Both the position numbers and the translations under genes were made by a program. From positions 310,001 through 374,000 of the forward strand of contig CAZJEB010000001.1 in the NCBI GenBank assembly GCA_964544955.1: DNA of 64,000 bases, given 5' to 3'. Numbering within the stretch: position 1 is the first letter of the stretch; every line of letters starts with the position of its first letter. This stretch comes from JAAZPT01 sp964544955 (GTDB lineage Bacteria > Bacillota > Clostridia > Christensenellales > Aristaeellaceae). This document shows, one piece after another, positions 24,880-34,796 of the stretch. Below the pieces are notes generated by a model. It was not told the origin of the DNA, made no database searches, and was given only the letters and a program-made list of their open reading frames with translations.

Positions 24880-27078
24880 TTAAGCGTTTGAACCCCTAAA
24901 TACATCTATTATATCGGAGCGCATTTTCAACTTTTTAATTACAGACTCAAGCTGTTCTCTAGAAGCGACCTTAATTACCATTGTTATAGTGCTTATTTTG
25001 CGTTTTTGATCAACCTTTGCACTAGTTGCAACTATTGTAACATTCATATTTGCAATTGACATAGCAATTTCACCAAGCAAACTAACATGATCGTAAGCAA
25101 CAATTTGCATACTTGCATCAAAGTCTGTATTGCTTGTTTTGGCCCAAGATGCTCTTACTGTTCTTTCTTTTTCGCTATTTATTATATTAATACAATCAAT
25201 TTTATGTATGCTAACACCCCTGCCATGGGTTATAAAGCCTGCAATATCATCACCAGGTACAGGGTTACAACACCTTGCAAAGTGAACTAACATACCACTT
25301 TCACCTTCGATATATACACCTTGAGTAGGTTTACCAAGGTGCTCAATAACCTCTTCTTTGCTAACTTCATTTATTTTTATTTCTTGATTAGGTGATTGTT
25401 TTTTTAACTCATCAATAATTCTAGATATTACATATTCTGCTGGTATGCTACCATGACCTACTGCCCCAAAAATATCATTAAAATCTTTAAAAGCATAACG
25501 TCTAAGAAGTTTTTCGTATAATTCTTTTTTAGTAAGTTGAGCTAATTGATATCCTCTACGTTTTGCCTCTTTATCAAGCATATCCTTACCTTTAACTATA
25601 TTTTCTTCCCTAAATGCATGTTTAAAGAATTGCCTAATTTTGGTTTTAGCTTGAGGCGTTTTTGCAACTTTAAGCCAGTCCATACTAGGCCCTTTTGATG
25701 AGGATGATGTAATTATATCAACCTTATCCCCAGTTCTAAGCTTGGTGTTTAAGGTTACAATTTTTCCATTTATTTTGGCACCAACACAGTGGTTTCCAAC
25801 TTCGCTATGCACTCTATATGCAAAGTCTATAGGCGTTGCACCAGCAGGCATTGAAATAATATCCCCTTTGGGGGTAAATATTAATACTTCTTCACTAAAA
25901 AGATCTTTTTTTAATGAATCTATAAATTCATGACTATCTGAAACTTCTTTTTGCCAATCAAGAATTTGGCCAAGCCAATACATCTTCTTATCAAGATCTG
26001 TTTCTTCTGTTGATTTTTCTTTATACTTCCAATGAGCTGCAATACCAAATTCGGCAATTCTATGCATATCAAAAGTTCTAATTTGTATTTCAAAAGGAAA
26101 TGGTATTTGCCTACCACCCATTAATGTTGTATGAACACTTTGATACATATTAGCTTTTGGGGCAGATATATAATCCTTAAATCTACCTGGTATTTGAATC
26201 CACAACGTATGAACAATACCCAAAACAGTATAACAATCAGGAATACTATCAACAAGTACCCTTATTGCTATAAGATCATATATTTGATCAAAAGTTTTAC
26301 CCTTTTGAGACATCTTTTTATATATACTATAAAGATGTTTTGGCCTACCATCAATTTCAAAATGAATATTTGCACGTTCAAGCTTATCGCTTAAAGTTTT
26401 TATAATACTTCTAATTTGATCTTCACGTTCAGCCCTTCTTGCCCCAACCATAGAAGCTGTTTTTTTATACTCTTCAGGCTCCATATATTTAAAAGATAAG
26501 TCTTCTAATTCTGACTTTATACTATTAACACCAAGCCTATGAGCCAAGGCTGCATAAATATCTATGGTTTCCTTAGCAATACTTTTTTGTTTTTCAACAT
26601 TTTGATAGCGCAATGTTCTCATATTATGAAGCCTATCGGCAAGTTTAATAAGAACAACCCTTATATCCTTAGACATTGCAAGTATCATTTTCCTGATACT
26701 TTCAGCTTTTTGGGATTCACTATCTAAAAACTCTATATGGTCCAACTTTGTTACACCATCAACAAGCCTTGCAATTTCTTCACCAAAGTTTTCTTTTATT
26801 GAATCAAAAGTAACAGCGCTACAATCCTCAAGTGTGTCATGTAGTAATCCAGCTGCTATAGTTGGTGAATCCAGCATTAATTCAACCAAAATACTTGCTA
26901 CTGCACAAGGATGTATAAAATAATTTTCCCCATTTTTTCTTTTTTGACCTTCATGAGCTTTTTCTGCAAAATAATATGCTTTTTCAATAACCCCACAATC
27001 AGCGTCTGGGTTATATCTTTTTATTCTTCTAAGCATGGTTTCAAGTGACATAATTTCCGTTGATAAATATCTTAGCAT
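24880..27078 (-). CDS. Bifunctional (p)ppGpp synthetase/hydrolase RelA/SpoT
   Basis: A 732-residue long RSH protein. The HD hydrolase domain (about 30-180) keeps GLLHDTLED and RLHNMRT. The synthetase domain (about 225-340) has YSIYKKMSQKGK in the substrate loop, basic as in bifunctional enzymes, and MYQSVHTT. TGS (about 392-450, FTPKGDIISMP), a zinc-finger/helical region with HFARCCNPVPGD, and a C-terminal ACT domain follow. It is the main alarmone controller, joined by the small synthetase at 14.8 kb. A perfect AGGAGGTGA ribosome-binding site supports the start. Confidence 0.94.
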   Translation of the reverse strand: MLRYLSTEIMSLETMLRRIKRYNPDADCGVIEKAYYFAEKAHEGQKRKNGENYFIHPCAVASILVELMLDSPTIAAGLLHDTLEDCSAVTFDSIKENFGEEIARLVDGVTKLDHIEFLDSESQKAESIRKMILAMSKDIRVVLIKLADRLHNMRTLRYQNVEKQKSIAKETIDIYAALAHRLGVNSIKSELEDLSFKYMEPEEYKKTASMVGARRAEREDQIRSIIKTLSDKLERANIHFEIDGRPKHLYSIYKKMSQKGKTFDQIYDLIAIRVLVDSIPDCYTVLGIVHTLWIQIPGRFKDYISAPKANMYQSVHTTLMGGRQIPFPFEIQIRTFDMHRIAEFGIAAHWKYKEKSTEETDLDKKMYWLGQILDWQKEVSDSHEFIDSLKKDLFSEEVLIFTPKGDIISMPAGATPIDFAYRVHSEVGNHCVGAKINGKIVTLNTKLRTGDKVDIITSSSSKGPSMDWLKVAKTPQAKTKIRQFFKHAFREENIVKGKDMLDKEAKRRGYQLAQLTKKELYEKLLRRYAFKDFNDIFGAVGHGSIPAEYVISRIIDELKKQSPNQEIKINEVSKEEVIEHLGKPTQGVYIEGESGMLVHFARCCNPVPGDDIAGFITHGRGVSIHKIDCINIINSEKERTVRASWAKTSNTDFDASMQIVAYDHVSLLGEIAMSIANMNVTIVATSAKVDQKRKISTITMVIKVASREQLESVIKKLKMRSDIIDVFRGSNA

Positions 27079-27092
27079 GGACTCACCTCCTT

Positions 27093-29426
27093 TTATTTAA
27101 GTGATTTAATAAATATACTTTCTTCAATATTACATTTTTGTGGATTAGGAATTAACTGAATTTGAAAGGGATTTTGATTATAATTAATAAAGTTTAAAGA
27201 TTCAAATATTTTTAAGCCATAAGCAATTTGATGCAAAGAACAATTAATATTATTTGATAAGCTATTAATATCATAATAGTTTTTAGTTAATAGTAGTTTA
27301 TAAAGAGTTCTATATTCATCAACGCTTAATAAAATATTATCTTTAATATTTTTAAACTCATTTGAGTTAACAACAACAATTTTATCGCAATTATAATTTT
27401 CTAAAATTTCACTTATGTATTCATTTGAAATTACATCATCAAGCATAACTATAGTTTTATATCCCTTTGGAATTTTATCCCATTCGGGCATTATTACCAA
27501 CGAATTATAATTTTCTGTAGAATTAAAACCATTGATATATATATCCATTATACCATAATTATTTTCAATTGCATTTATAGCAGTTTCTTTACTTAAAGAA
27601 ATAAATAATGTGCCATAAATATCGTTTATTTTAAACTCGTTAATATTATGTATTTTATCACCAATATAATTGCTTAGGCTATTATATTTCGATATTGTGT
27701 TGCTTAATTCCTTTATATAATAATTTACAAAGATCTCATCCGACAAAGCATTAATAGAGTTTATGTGGGAATTTAAAGTTGGACGTATAGCTTTGACTTC
27801 AAGAGATACATTTGTGATACCATTAAAAGTATTTTTACTTACTGAATATATACAATCCATGAATTCTGGTAATTTTTCATAATATGTGCCAAAACCAAAG
27901 GCAATTGCATCCTTAGATGTTTTTCCATTATTTAAAGATAGTTTTAAATGATTGCCATCTACACCCACTTTTCTTGCTGAATCAACTCTTAAATTATTAG
28001 ATAAAAATAAAGGGGATGGATTGCCAAAACCTGTTGGTGCAAATTTATCTAATTCACCAGCTAAGTTTAAATTAGCATTATCAAGTTCAATTTCTAAATC
28101 ATATGTTTTTATTGGTATAAAAGTTTTATATTCAATTTCATCTATTATGTACTCATTAATTTGTTTATTAAAGCTTTCAATATTCTCTACAGGTATAGTA
28201 AGCCCAGCTGCTTGTTCATGCCCGCCCCATTTAACAAAATACTTTTCGCATTTTTTAAGGAAATTATATATATTTATTCCCGGAATAGACCTTATGCTTC
28301 CAGTAGCAGTATTTTGATTTATTGATAATGCTACAACTGGTAAATTATATAATTCACATATTTTACCTGCCACCAAGCCAATAACTCCGTTATGCCAATT
28401 ATTGCCACTTACAAATATAATTTTATTCTTAGTAAGATCTATATTTTTTGCTTGATTTAATGCATCCTCTATCATATTATTTTCAAGCTGCTTACGCACA
28501 GTATTCATTTCTTCTATATTTTCAGCGAAGCTTTTTGCCTTATTTACATCATTACTTAACAAAAGTTCAACAGCAATATTGGCAACCTCAACTCTACCAG
28601 TCGCATTAATTCTTGGGGCTATTTGAAATGCTATTTGAGAGGCTTTTATATTTTCGCCTTGTTTTGTTTTTATATATTCAAACAATGCTAATAACCCGTA
28701 GTTTTGGGTTTTAGATATTGAATTTACTCCTTCATATACTATTATTCTATTTTCATCAATTAATGGAACGATATCCGCAACAGTTGCTATTGCAGCATAT
28801 TGAGTAAGTTCATTTATATCGTTTTTATCAAGCAAAGCAGCTGCAACTTTGTATGCTACACCTGCACCACATAAGCCACTAAAGGGGTAAGGCTTAATTG
28901 CTGGATGAATTATAACATCCGCATTTGGCAATACATCTGGCATTTGATGATGGTCTGTAATGATAACAGTCATTCCCAAGGATTTTGCCAATTTTACTTC
29001 TTCAATATTTGTTATGCCCAAATCAACAGTGATTAAAAAATCATAATCTTTGCTTAATTTATTAATTGCAGCAATATTTAAGCCATAGCCCTCAGCTCTA
29101 TTTGGAATATAATAATCAACATTTGCATTTAAAGATTTTAAAGTTTTATAGAGAATAACTATTGAGCAAACGCCATCACAGTCGTAGTCCCCGTAAATTA
29201 AAAATTTTTTATTTTGGGCTATACCAATATTTATTAGCTCAACAAGCTTATCCATATCCTTAAATAAAAAGGGAGAATGGATATGATTTACAGAAGGGTT
29301 TAAAAATTTTTCTGCATCTTGAATATTATCAATGCCTCTTGATGCTAATAATTCATTAACAACACTTGAGTATTGTAAATTTTCTGTTTTTAAATATGTT
29401 GCATTTCTTTTTTTAAATAATAACAT
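27093..29426 (-). CDS. recJ: Single-stranded-DNA-specific 5'-3' exonuclease RecJ
   Basis: A 777-residue DHH-superfamily nuclease of mismatch and recombination repair. DYDCDGVCS and TDHHQMP give the DHH metal site, INATGR follows, and the DHHA1 domain motif GGHEQAAGLTI is at about residue 390. After an OB-type domain there is a further ~220-residue C-terminal region that diverges from model RecJ; such extensions occur in Bacillota. ATG 29426 lies 5 bases after AGG; an in-frame GTG two codons earlier is less likely. It heads the recJ - relA - dtd - MBL - hemZ - glpK - amidohydrolase unit. Confidence 0.9.
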   Translation of the reverse strand: MLLFKKRNATYLKTENLQYSSVVNELLASRGIDNIQDAEKFLNPSVNHIHSPFLFKDMDKLVELINIGIAQNKKFLIYGDYDCDGVCSIVILYKTLKSLNANVDYYIPNRAEGYGLNIAAINKLSKDYDFLITVDLGITNIEEVKLAKSLGMTVIITDHHQMPDVLPNADVIIHPAIKPYPFSGLCGAGVAYKVAAALLDKNDINELTQYAAIATVADIVPLIDENRIIVYEGVNSISKTQNYGLLALFEYIKTKQGENIKASQIAFQIAPRINATGRVEVANIAVELLLSNDVNKAKSFAENIEEMNTVRKQLENNMIEDALNQAKNIDLTKNKIIFVSGNNWHNGVIGLVAGKICELYNLPVVALSINQNTATGSIRSIPGINIYNFLKKCEKYFVKWGGHEQAAGLTIPVENIESFNKQINEYIIDEIEYKTFIPIKTYDLEIELDNANLNLAGELDKFAPTGFGNPSPLFLSNNLRVDSARKVGVDGNHLKLSLNNGKTSKDAIAFGFGTYYEKLPEFMDCIYSVSKNTFNGITNVSLEVKAIRPTLNSHINSINALSDEIFVNYYIKELSNTISKYNSLSNYIGDKIHNINEFKINDIYGTLFISLSKETAINAIENNYGIMDIYINGFNSTENYNSLVIMPEWDKIPKGYKTIVMLDDVISNEYISEILENYNCDKIVVVNSNEFKNIKDNILLSVDEYRTLYKLLLTKNYYDINSLSNNINCSLHQIAYGLKIFESLNFINYNQNPFQIQLIPNPQKCNIEESIFIKSLK

Positions 29427-29442
29427 ATACACCTATAATTTA

Positions 29443-29471
29443 ATCCCCTAAAGCATTACGCCTTAGGGGAT
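29443..29471 (-). terminator. Terminator-like hairpin after secF
   Basis: On the minus strand ATCCCCTAAGGC and GCTTTAGGGGAT form a 12-bp stem with one mismatch around GTAAT, followed by the weak tract TAAATT. It separates secD-secF from recJ, probably with partial read-through. Confidence 0.6.
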
Positions 29472-29477
29472 AATTTG

Positions 29478-30407
29478 TTATGCTCTTTTTGTTACTTTAG
29501 ATTTAGTATTTTTTTGTAATTTTAACCTTTTATTTAACAGTGACCAAATATATCCGTTTATCATGTTTGCACTATAAACACCTGATAATATACCGATTAT
29601 TATAGGTAAAGCAAATTCTTTTATTGAATCAACACCAAAGATATATAAGCATACTATCGTAGCTAAGGTTGTTAATGTAGTAAATATTGTTCTTCCTAAA
29701 GATTCCCTTATAGAAACATTTACAACAACATCGGAGTCTGAGGAAGCAAACTCTGCTTTGCGGTTATTTTCCCTAATTCTATCAAAAATAACTATTGTAT
29801 TATTAATAGAATAACCAACTATTGTAAGTACAGCAGCAATAAATGTACTGTTCATTTGAATAAAGTTACGTAATATAACCATGAATGACAACATTATTAG
29901 TACATCATGAACCAAACCAAAAACTGCTGCTAAACCAGAGTTAAGGTCAAACCTAAATGCAATGTATACTAGCATTAAGGCGCTTGCCAACAATACACTT
30001 AATATTGCGTTTTTAACAAGTGTGGCACCAGCAACTGGGCCAACATAACCAACGCTAACATCATCAACATTCATTTGTGTATATTTTTGAGATAAGTTTT
30101 GTTCCAATACTGCCCTTAGGCTTTGAACGCCTTCATCACTAATTTCTTTAATTCTAATTTGTAATTCTGTATTATTATCGCCTGCTTTAGATATAGAATA
30201 ATCACTTATACCAGCAGCAGAAAGTGCTGTTTCAACATCTACTTGCTCAAACTGCTCGTTCATATGGTATTTAATATTCAAACCACCAGCAAAGTCAATA
30301 CCAAAAACAATACCATAACCTGCAATTGACATTATTAAAGCAATTAACATAATTGAGCAGGATATTATCAAACATACTTTTAGCCTATTTTTAACTTCAA
30401 ATTTCAT
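29478..30407 (-). CDS. secF: Protein translocase subunit SecF
   Basis: A 309-residue six-helix RND-type protein that works with SecD in late steps of protein export. GYGIVFGIDFAGGLNI after helix 1 is the SecF signature, the periplasm-side domain follows, and helices 2-6 contain VGYSINNTIVIFDRIREN. Its start codon shares a base with the secD stop. Confidence 0.93.
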   Translation of the reverse strand: MKFEVKNRLKVCLIISCSIMLIALIMSIAGYGIVFGIDFAGGLNIKYHMNEQFEQVDVETALSAAGISDYSISKAGDNNTELQIRIKEISDEGVQSLRAVLEQNLSQKYTQMNVDDVSVGYVGPVAGATLVKNAILSVLLASALMLVYIAFRFDLNSGLAAVFGLVHDVLIMLSFMVILRNFIQMNSTFIAAVLTIVGYSINNTIVIFDRIRENNRKAEFASSDSDVVVNVSIRESLGRTIFTTLTTLATIVCLYIFGVDSIKEFALPIIIGILSGVYSANMINGYIWSLLNKRLKLQKNTKSKVTKRA

Positions 30408-31741
30408 TAGTTTGCACCCTCCTCAAGTTTATTTATTTTTTTAGATGTATACATAGCCTTAACATTAAAAACAGTAGCAATTCTTGTTAATAGGAATTTG
30501 CTTATTACAAGTGCTGTAAACATGCTTGTAATGATACCCAAGAAAAGTGTTATAGCAAAGCCTTTTAGTGAGCCAGTTGCAAAAATAAACAACACTAAAG
30601 CTGCAATTATTGTGGTTACATTAGAGTCAACAATAGCAGACATAGCATTTTTAAAACCAATATTAACTGCATATTTTAAGGGCCTTGATATAGCAAGTTC
30701 CTCCCCTATACGTTCAAATACAATAACATTTGCATCTACAGCCATACCTATACTTAAAACAACACCTGCAATTCCTGGTAATGTAAGTTGTATTCCAGGT
30801 ATTATTGCAATTAGGAAAAATAGTAGCGCAATATATATTGTTAGTGCCCATGATCCAACAAAGCCTGATAATCTATAACGTAATAACATTATAAGCATAA
30901 CAATTAATATACCAATTACAGTAGCTTTAACTGCTTTTGCCAAAGCATCAATACCAAGTGTTGCAGATATTGTATCAACTTTTTGTTGGGTAATATCTAA
31001 AGGTAGAGCACCAGATTGAATTTGTGTTGCAATTGTTTTTGCCCTATCCTCTGTACCTAAGCCCGTTATTATGCCAGTACCACCTGTAATAGGTACCTGA
31101 ACTGTTGGGCTCATTAATTCTTGCCCATCTAAATGTATAGATAAGGTTCTACCAATGTTTTTACTTGTTACATCAGCAAAGATTTTTTGACCTTCATCTG
31201 TTAAAACAAAGTTGATTGCAGGATTAAAGTTTTCATCTTTACCTTCAACAGCCGTTTTAAGATGTTTTCCTTCCATAAAAACATTGCCGTCGGGATCTAA
31301 GAACTCTAATTTAGCTGGGCTTCCAATTAGATCCAATATAGCATTGGGATCCTGCACATCTGGAATTTCAACCCTTATTCCACTTGAACCAAGTTGAACT
31401 ACAGTAGCTTCTGGATAACCTTTATCGGTAAGCCTGTTACTAATAATATCTATTGTGCTGTTAAGAAGCGTACCAAAGTCTGCCCCTTCTAGTTCTTCAG
31501 TAATTTGGGCTTCATATTCAACATATACTCCGCCTTTTAAGTCTAAGCCCAAAGCTATTGATTTAGGCCAGCTTCCCTCTTCAACATTTGTTGTAGGAAT
31601 CCATGGTAACAATTTATATAAACCTCTATTGTCTAGCCACATTCCATTAATTCCAATATAAACAATTACAATTGTTAATATTAGAGCTATGCAAAGTCCA
31701 ACTATTGCAGACTTTTTAGTTAACTGTTTTTTCTTTTTCAA
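30407..31741 (-). CDS. secD: Protein translocase subunit SecD
   Basis: A 444-residue partner of SecF. Helix 1 (about 12-32) is followed by ALGLDLKGGVYVEY, the extracytoplasmic domain to about residue 270, and five more helices with AVDANVIVFERIGEE. It uses the proton or sodium gradient for release of exported proteins. No yajC gene is present upstream; instead a small secreted protein gene and rnpB precede it. Confidence 0.93.
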   Translation of the reverse strand: MKKKKQLTKKSAIVGLCIALILTIVIVYIGINGMWLDNRGLYKLLPWIPTTNVEEGSWPKSIALGLDLKGGVYVEYEAQITEELEGADFGTLLNSTIDIISNRLTDKGYPEATVVQLGSSGIRVEIPDVQDPNAILDLIGSPAKLEFLDPDGNVFMEGKHLKTAVEGKDENFNPAINFVLTDEGQKIFADVTSKNIGRTLSIHLDGQELMSPTVQVPITGGTGIITGLGTEDRAKTIATQIQSGALPLDITQQKVDTISATLGIDALAKAVKATVIGILIVMLIMLLRYRLSGFVGSWALTIYIALLFFLIAIIPGIQLTLPGIAGVVLSIGMAVDANVIVFERIGEELAISRPLKYAVNIGFKNAMSAIVDSNVTTIIAALVLFIFATGSLKGFAITLFLGIITSMFTALVISKFLLTRIATVFNVKAMYTSKKINKLEEGAN

Positions 31742-31803
31742 TTTATAATCTCATCCTTTACTAATATATTTTATTAAAGATAATTTATTTGAAATAGTTG
31801 TTT

Positions 31804-32151
31804 TTATCCAAACCTACCATCGGGATGAAAAGCACAATACACTGCTTTTTTATAGTCCACCTTTAAAATTGGGTTTCCATTTGAATCCATAATAACGTTA
31901 GACGTATTTTTTAGTTTATCATACTGTTTAAAATTTACATTTTTAAACTGATTATCACTTTTAATTTTATCGCTACAATCATCATTATTGTTAATATTTA
32001 GGGTAATATAAGTTAAGCCTATATCTACTGATAGTGATGAAGGCTCTGTATTTATATTATTGTTTGATTCAACTATTATTTCCTTAGGTGCTATAACTAT
32101 AAATAAAGTTAATAGCAACAGACAAAAAATTAATTTATTTAAACCAGACAT
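31804..32151 (-). CDS. Small exported protein, unknown function
   Basis: A 115-residue protein with a signal peptide or single N-terminal anchor (residues 8-23, LIFCLLLLTLFIVIA), then a polar Asn/Asp/Ser-rich part and a C-terminal stretch KVDYKKAVYCAFHPDGRFG. No recognised domain; it is not YajC. ATG 32151 has GGAG 8 bases upstream. It begins only about 25 bases after the mature 3' end of RNase P RNA and 62 bases before secD, so it may be expressed by read-through from rnpB. Confidence 0.6.
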   Translation of the reverse strand: MSGLNKLIFCLLLLTLFIVIAPKEIIVESNNNINTEPSSLSVDIGLTYITLNINNNDDCSDKIKSDNQFKNVNFKQYDKLKNTSNVIMDSNGNPILKVDYKKAVYCAFHPDGRFG

Positions 32152-32175
32152 AATCAATCTCCAAAAAGAGATACA

Positions 32176-32508
32176 AAAGAGTGATCTGTAAGCCGAGTTC
32201 TGTCTTGAGCAATCATCTATCTAAACCATATGTTGCCATAGAGTTTTAGCGATCTCCTTTGAGCATGACGGACAGCCATATAGCTCAGTTCGGATCTTGC
32301 ACCTGGTGGGGTTTACATCGTAAGTAAGTTGCCATACTACGGGTGAGCTCTTGCCTCACCTTTCCATCCTTACCATATAAATATGGCGGTATATTTCTGT
32401 TGCACTTTCCTTAAAGTTGCCTTTACCAGCAGTTAACTGGCACCGTGTCCTTTGGTGCTCGGACTTTCCTCATGTAAAACATGCGATTGCTTAATCACCT
32501 TATGTACC
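32176..32508 (-). ncRNA. rnpB: RNase P RNA component
   Basis: Read on the minus strand the sequence contains the universal RNase P core: GAGGAAAGTCCGAGC near the 5' end, GAAAGTGCAACAGAAA, the GGTAAGGATGGAAAGG segment, and AACTCGGCTTACAGATCAC at the 3' end. P1 (GGTGAT with ATCACT) and P2 (GCAATC with GATTGC) can be drawn. Length of about 330 nt is normal. Ends are estimated from the promoter and P1; the 3' end could be off by several bases. Confidence 0.93.
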
Positions 32509-32514
32509 TTTGTA

Positions 32515-32543
32515 AGATTAGCATTTTAATATATTTATGTCAA
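32515..32543 (-). promoter_or_regulatory. Promoter of rnpB
   Basis: On the minus strand a perfect TTGACA (32538-32543) and TAATCT (32515-32520) are separated by 17 bases, placing transcription start near 32508. Confidence 0.75.
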
Positions 32544-32561
32544 TATATTATATAATGCAAT

Positions 32562-32585
32562 AAAAAAGCGCTACATTGTAGCGCT
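32562..32585 (-). terminator. Terminator of the coiled-coil membrane protein gene
   Basis: AGCGCTAC and GTAGCGCT form an 8-bp GC-rich stem with a 3-base loop; on the minus strand six T follow. Confidence 0.85.
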
Positions 32586-32601
32586 AATAATAATTAATAT
32601 A

Positions 32602-33321
32602 TTATTCAAATTTTATACCAAATTCTCCAAGTTTTTCTTGGATTGATTTAAGTATGTCTTGTGCTCCTTGTTCAGTACCTACTTTTATTTCTCCAAATAC
32701 ATCGGTAATTGTTTTTGAAATGTTATTATATTTTTCCTCTGCTTCAGCTTTTATTTGAGTTATGCTATTATTTAATTCCTCTATTTTTTTATCTTTTTCT
32801 GCAATTAATTTTTCCTTAGCTTCTTCTACTTTCTTAATAGCATCTTCTACTGTGGTATCATTTTTTAGAGCTTCTATTGAAGAATTTAAATTTGCAATTT
32901 CGGCATCTTTTTCAGTTATGATTAAATCTTTAGCTTCTTCTGCCACTTTTACAGCTTCTGAAACGGCTGTGTTTTTTGTTTCCTCTGCAAGTTTTGCAGC
33001 ATCAGCTAATGCTTTTTCATTATCTGCCTTTAATGTTTCAAGGTTAGTATTTAAATCAGCAATTGCCTTATCCTTTTCAGCGATTAAAGCATCCTTTTCT
33101 TCCTCAGCTTTTTTAATTGCATCATTTAAAGCTTTCTCTGAATCTGTTTTTATTGTTTCAGCGCTTGTTTTAAGTTCTTCAATTTGAGCAGTTGCATCAC
33201 CAAGTTGTTTGTTCACTAAATCCTTACCTGAAAAAGCAACAATTGCCACTACAATAGCTGCTAAAAGTAGGACTAATAGCCATGGAGTTAAGTTAAGTTT
33301 TTTACTATTTGAGTTACTCAT
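32602..33321 (-). CDS. Membrane-anchored coiled-coil protein
   Basis: A 239-residue protein with a short polar N-terminus, one transmembrane helix (about residues 12-31, LTPWLLVLLLAAIVVAI) and an almost uninterrupted charged helical region from about 37 to 205. That region has a repeating AEKD/KAxADLN-type pattern (EEKDALIAEKDKAIADLN and close variants occur three to four times), typical of an extended coiled coil. The last 30 residues (IKVGTEQGAQDILKS...) are less repetitive. It is monocistronic with its own promoter and terminator. It could be a spacer or scaffold at the cell surface; no function can be assigned. Confidence 0.75.
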   Translation of the reverse strand: MSNSNSKKLNLTPWLLVLLLAAIVVAIVAFSGKDLVNKQLGDATAQIEELKTSAETIKTDSEKALNDAIKKAEEEKDALIAEKDKAIADLNTNLETLKADNEKALADAAKLAEETKNTAVSEAVKVAEEAKDLIITEKDAEIANLNSSIEALKNDTTVEDAIKKVEEAKEKLIAEKDKKIEELNNSITQIKAEAEEKYNNISKTITDVFGEIKVGTEQGAQDILKSIQEKLGEFGIKFE

Positions 33322-33356
33322 ATTATGCCTCCCTTATTTAGTTATATATATCAGTT

Positions 33357-33384
33357 ATTTTAACATATTTTTGTATAATTACAA
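33357..33384 (-). promoter_or_regulatory. Promoter of the coiled-coil protein gene
   Basis: Minus strand TTGTAA (33379-33384) and TAAAAT (33357-33362) with a 16-base spacer, 36 bases before the start codon. Confidence 0.5.
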
Positions 33385-33442
33385 GCTAATTTATACTAAT
33401 TTAACATTGTTATGCTCAATTATTAATAATAACCTTCATTAC

Positions 33443-33470
33443 TTGTAAGAATTCAAAAATTGTGTATAAT
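33443..33470 (+). promoter_or_regulatory. Promoter of the murA unit
   Basis: TTGTAA (33443-33448) and a perfect TATAAT (33465-33470) with a 16-base spacer, 37 bases before the murA start. Confidence 0.6.
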
Positions 33471-33507
33471 ATATTTATTATAATAAAAGAAACTGGGAGG
33501 TTTGTGT

Positions 33508-34794
33508 TTGTCATATATTTCTACCGACCGGATATTAATAACTGGTGAAACGCCGCTTATGGGCGATGTATATATTAGTGGTGGGAAAAATACTGCTGTT
33601 GCAGTTATACCCGCTGTAATATTATGCGATGAACCATGCACAATTGAAAACGTTCCCGATATTGAGGACGTTTCTTCTTTAGTTGAAATATTGCGTTATT
33701 TAGGTGCTAAGGTTGATGTTCTTCCTGATAAAAAGCTATATATTGATGCGACCAATATAACAAAAACAGATGTTCCCTTGGATTTAACTTTAAAATTAAG
33801 AGCAAGTTATTATTTTTTAGGTGCATTAATTGGTAAGTTTAAAAATGCTGAAGTTGCTTCCCCCGGTGGTTGTGAGCTTGGCGGAAGGCCGATGGATCAA
33901 CACTTTAAAGGTTTTAAATCTTTAGGGGTTGAGGTAGATAGAAAAGGCCATACTATAAAAGCAATTTGCACTAACTTAAATGGTAACAGTGTGTTTTTTG
34001 ATGTTGTAAGTGTTGGTGCCACAATAAACGTTTTACTTGCTGCTGTAAAAGCCAAAGGTACTACTATTTTATATAAAGCTGCAAAAGAGCCGCATATTGT
34101 AGACTTAGCCAACTTTTTAAATAGTATGGGTGCTAAAATTAGGGGTGCTGGTACAGATGTAATAAGGATTACTGGCGTGGATAGACTTCATGGTAGTACA
34201 TATATGGTTATACCCGACCAAATAGAAACTGGTACCATGATGATAGCCGCTGCAGCTACACACGGTGATGTATTAATACATGATTGTATACCTACCCATA
34301 TGGAATCCTTAACAGCAAAATTACTTGAACTTGGTGTAAGGGTTGTAACAAGTGATGATAGGATAAGAGTATCCCCTATTTCCAAACACAGAAGTATAAA
34401 TGTAACAACTCAAGTATACCCTGGTTTTCCAACTGATTTACAACAGCCTATGACAAGTTTATTAACAATGGTTTCAGGGCAAAGCACAATAACAGAAACC
34501 ATTTTTGAACAACGCTTTAATCATGTAAATGAGCTTTTAAGAATGGGCGCTGATATATTAATTAAAGATAAAACCATGTCAATATTAGGGGTAAATCAAC
34601 TATATGGTGCACCCGTTAACGCAAGTGATTTAAGAGCAGGTGCAGCTTTAATTATTGCAGGATTAATGGCAAAAGGTGTTACCGAAATTTCAGGTACCCA
34701 TTTTATTGATAGAGGTTATGATCATATTGAAGATAAGTTAATTAGATTAGGTGCAAATGTAAAACGTGTTCAAGTTCCTACTAAGGAGATGTAA
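33508..34794 (+). CDS. murA: UDP-N-acetylglucosamine 1-carboxyvinyltransferase
   Basis: A 428-residue enolpyruvyl transferase of the first committed step of peptidoglycan synthesis, the target of fosfomycin. The reactive cysteine is present at Cys122 in PGGCELGGRP, so fosfomycin sensitivity by target is expected. GGKNTAVA near the N-terminus and DLRAGAALIIAGL near the C-terminus are conserved. TTG 33508 is chosen because GGGAGG ends 7 bases before it; another TTG at 33502 is too close. It leads a plus-strand run that continues with a J/TPR protein. Confidence 0.93.
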   Translation: MSYISTDRILITGETPLMGDVYISGGKNTAVAVIPAVILCDEPCTIENVPDIEDVSSLVEILRYLGAKVDVLPDKKLYIDATNITKTDVPLDLTLKLRASYYFLGALIGKFKNAEVASPGGCELGGRPMDQHFKGFKSLGVEVDRKGHTIKAICTNLNGNSVFFDVVSVGATINVLLAAVKAKGTTILYKAAKEPHIVDLANFLNSMGAKIRGAGTDVIRITGVDRLHGSTYMVIPDQIETGTMMIAAAATHGDVLIHDCIPTHMESLTAKLLELGVRVVTSDDRIRVSPISKHRSINVTTQVYPGFPTDLQQPMTSLLTMVSGQSTITETIFEQRFNHVNELLRMGADILIKDKTMSILGVNQLYGAPVNASDLRAGAALIIAGLMAKGVTEISGTHFIDRGYDHIEDKLIRLGANVKRVQVPTKEM

Positions 34795-34796
34795 TT

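Noticed and set aside
32762..33187. A 141-codon plus-strand frame rich in Ser/Phe/Ala.
   Set aside because: It is the reverse complement of the repetitive coiled-coil gene; the low-complexity composition explains it.
32602..33321. A CRISPR-like or satellite repeat array, because of recurring short motifs.
   Set aside because: The repetition is at the protein level (coiled-coil heptads) with irregular spacing and a continuous reading frame.
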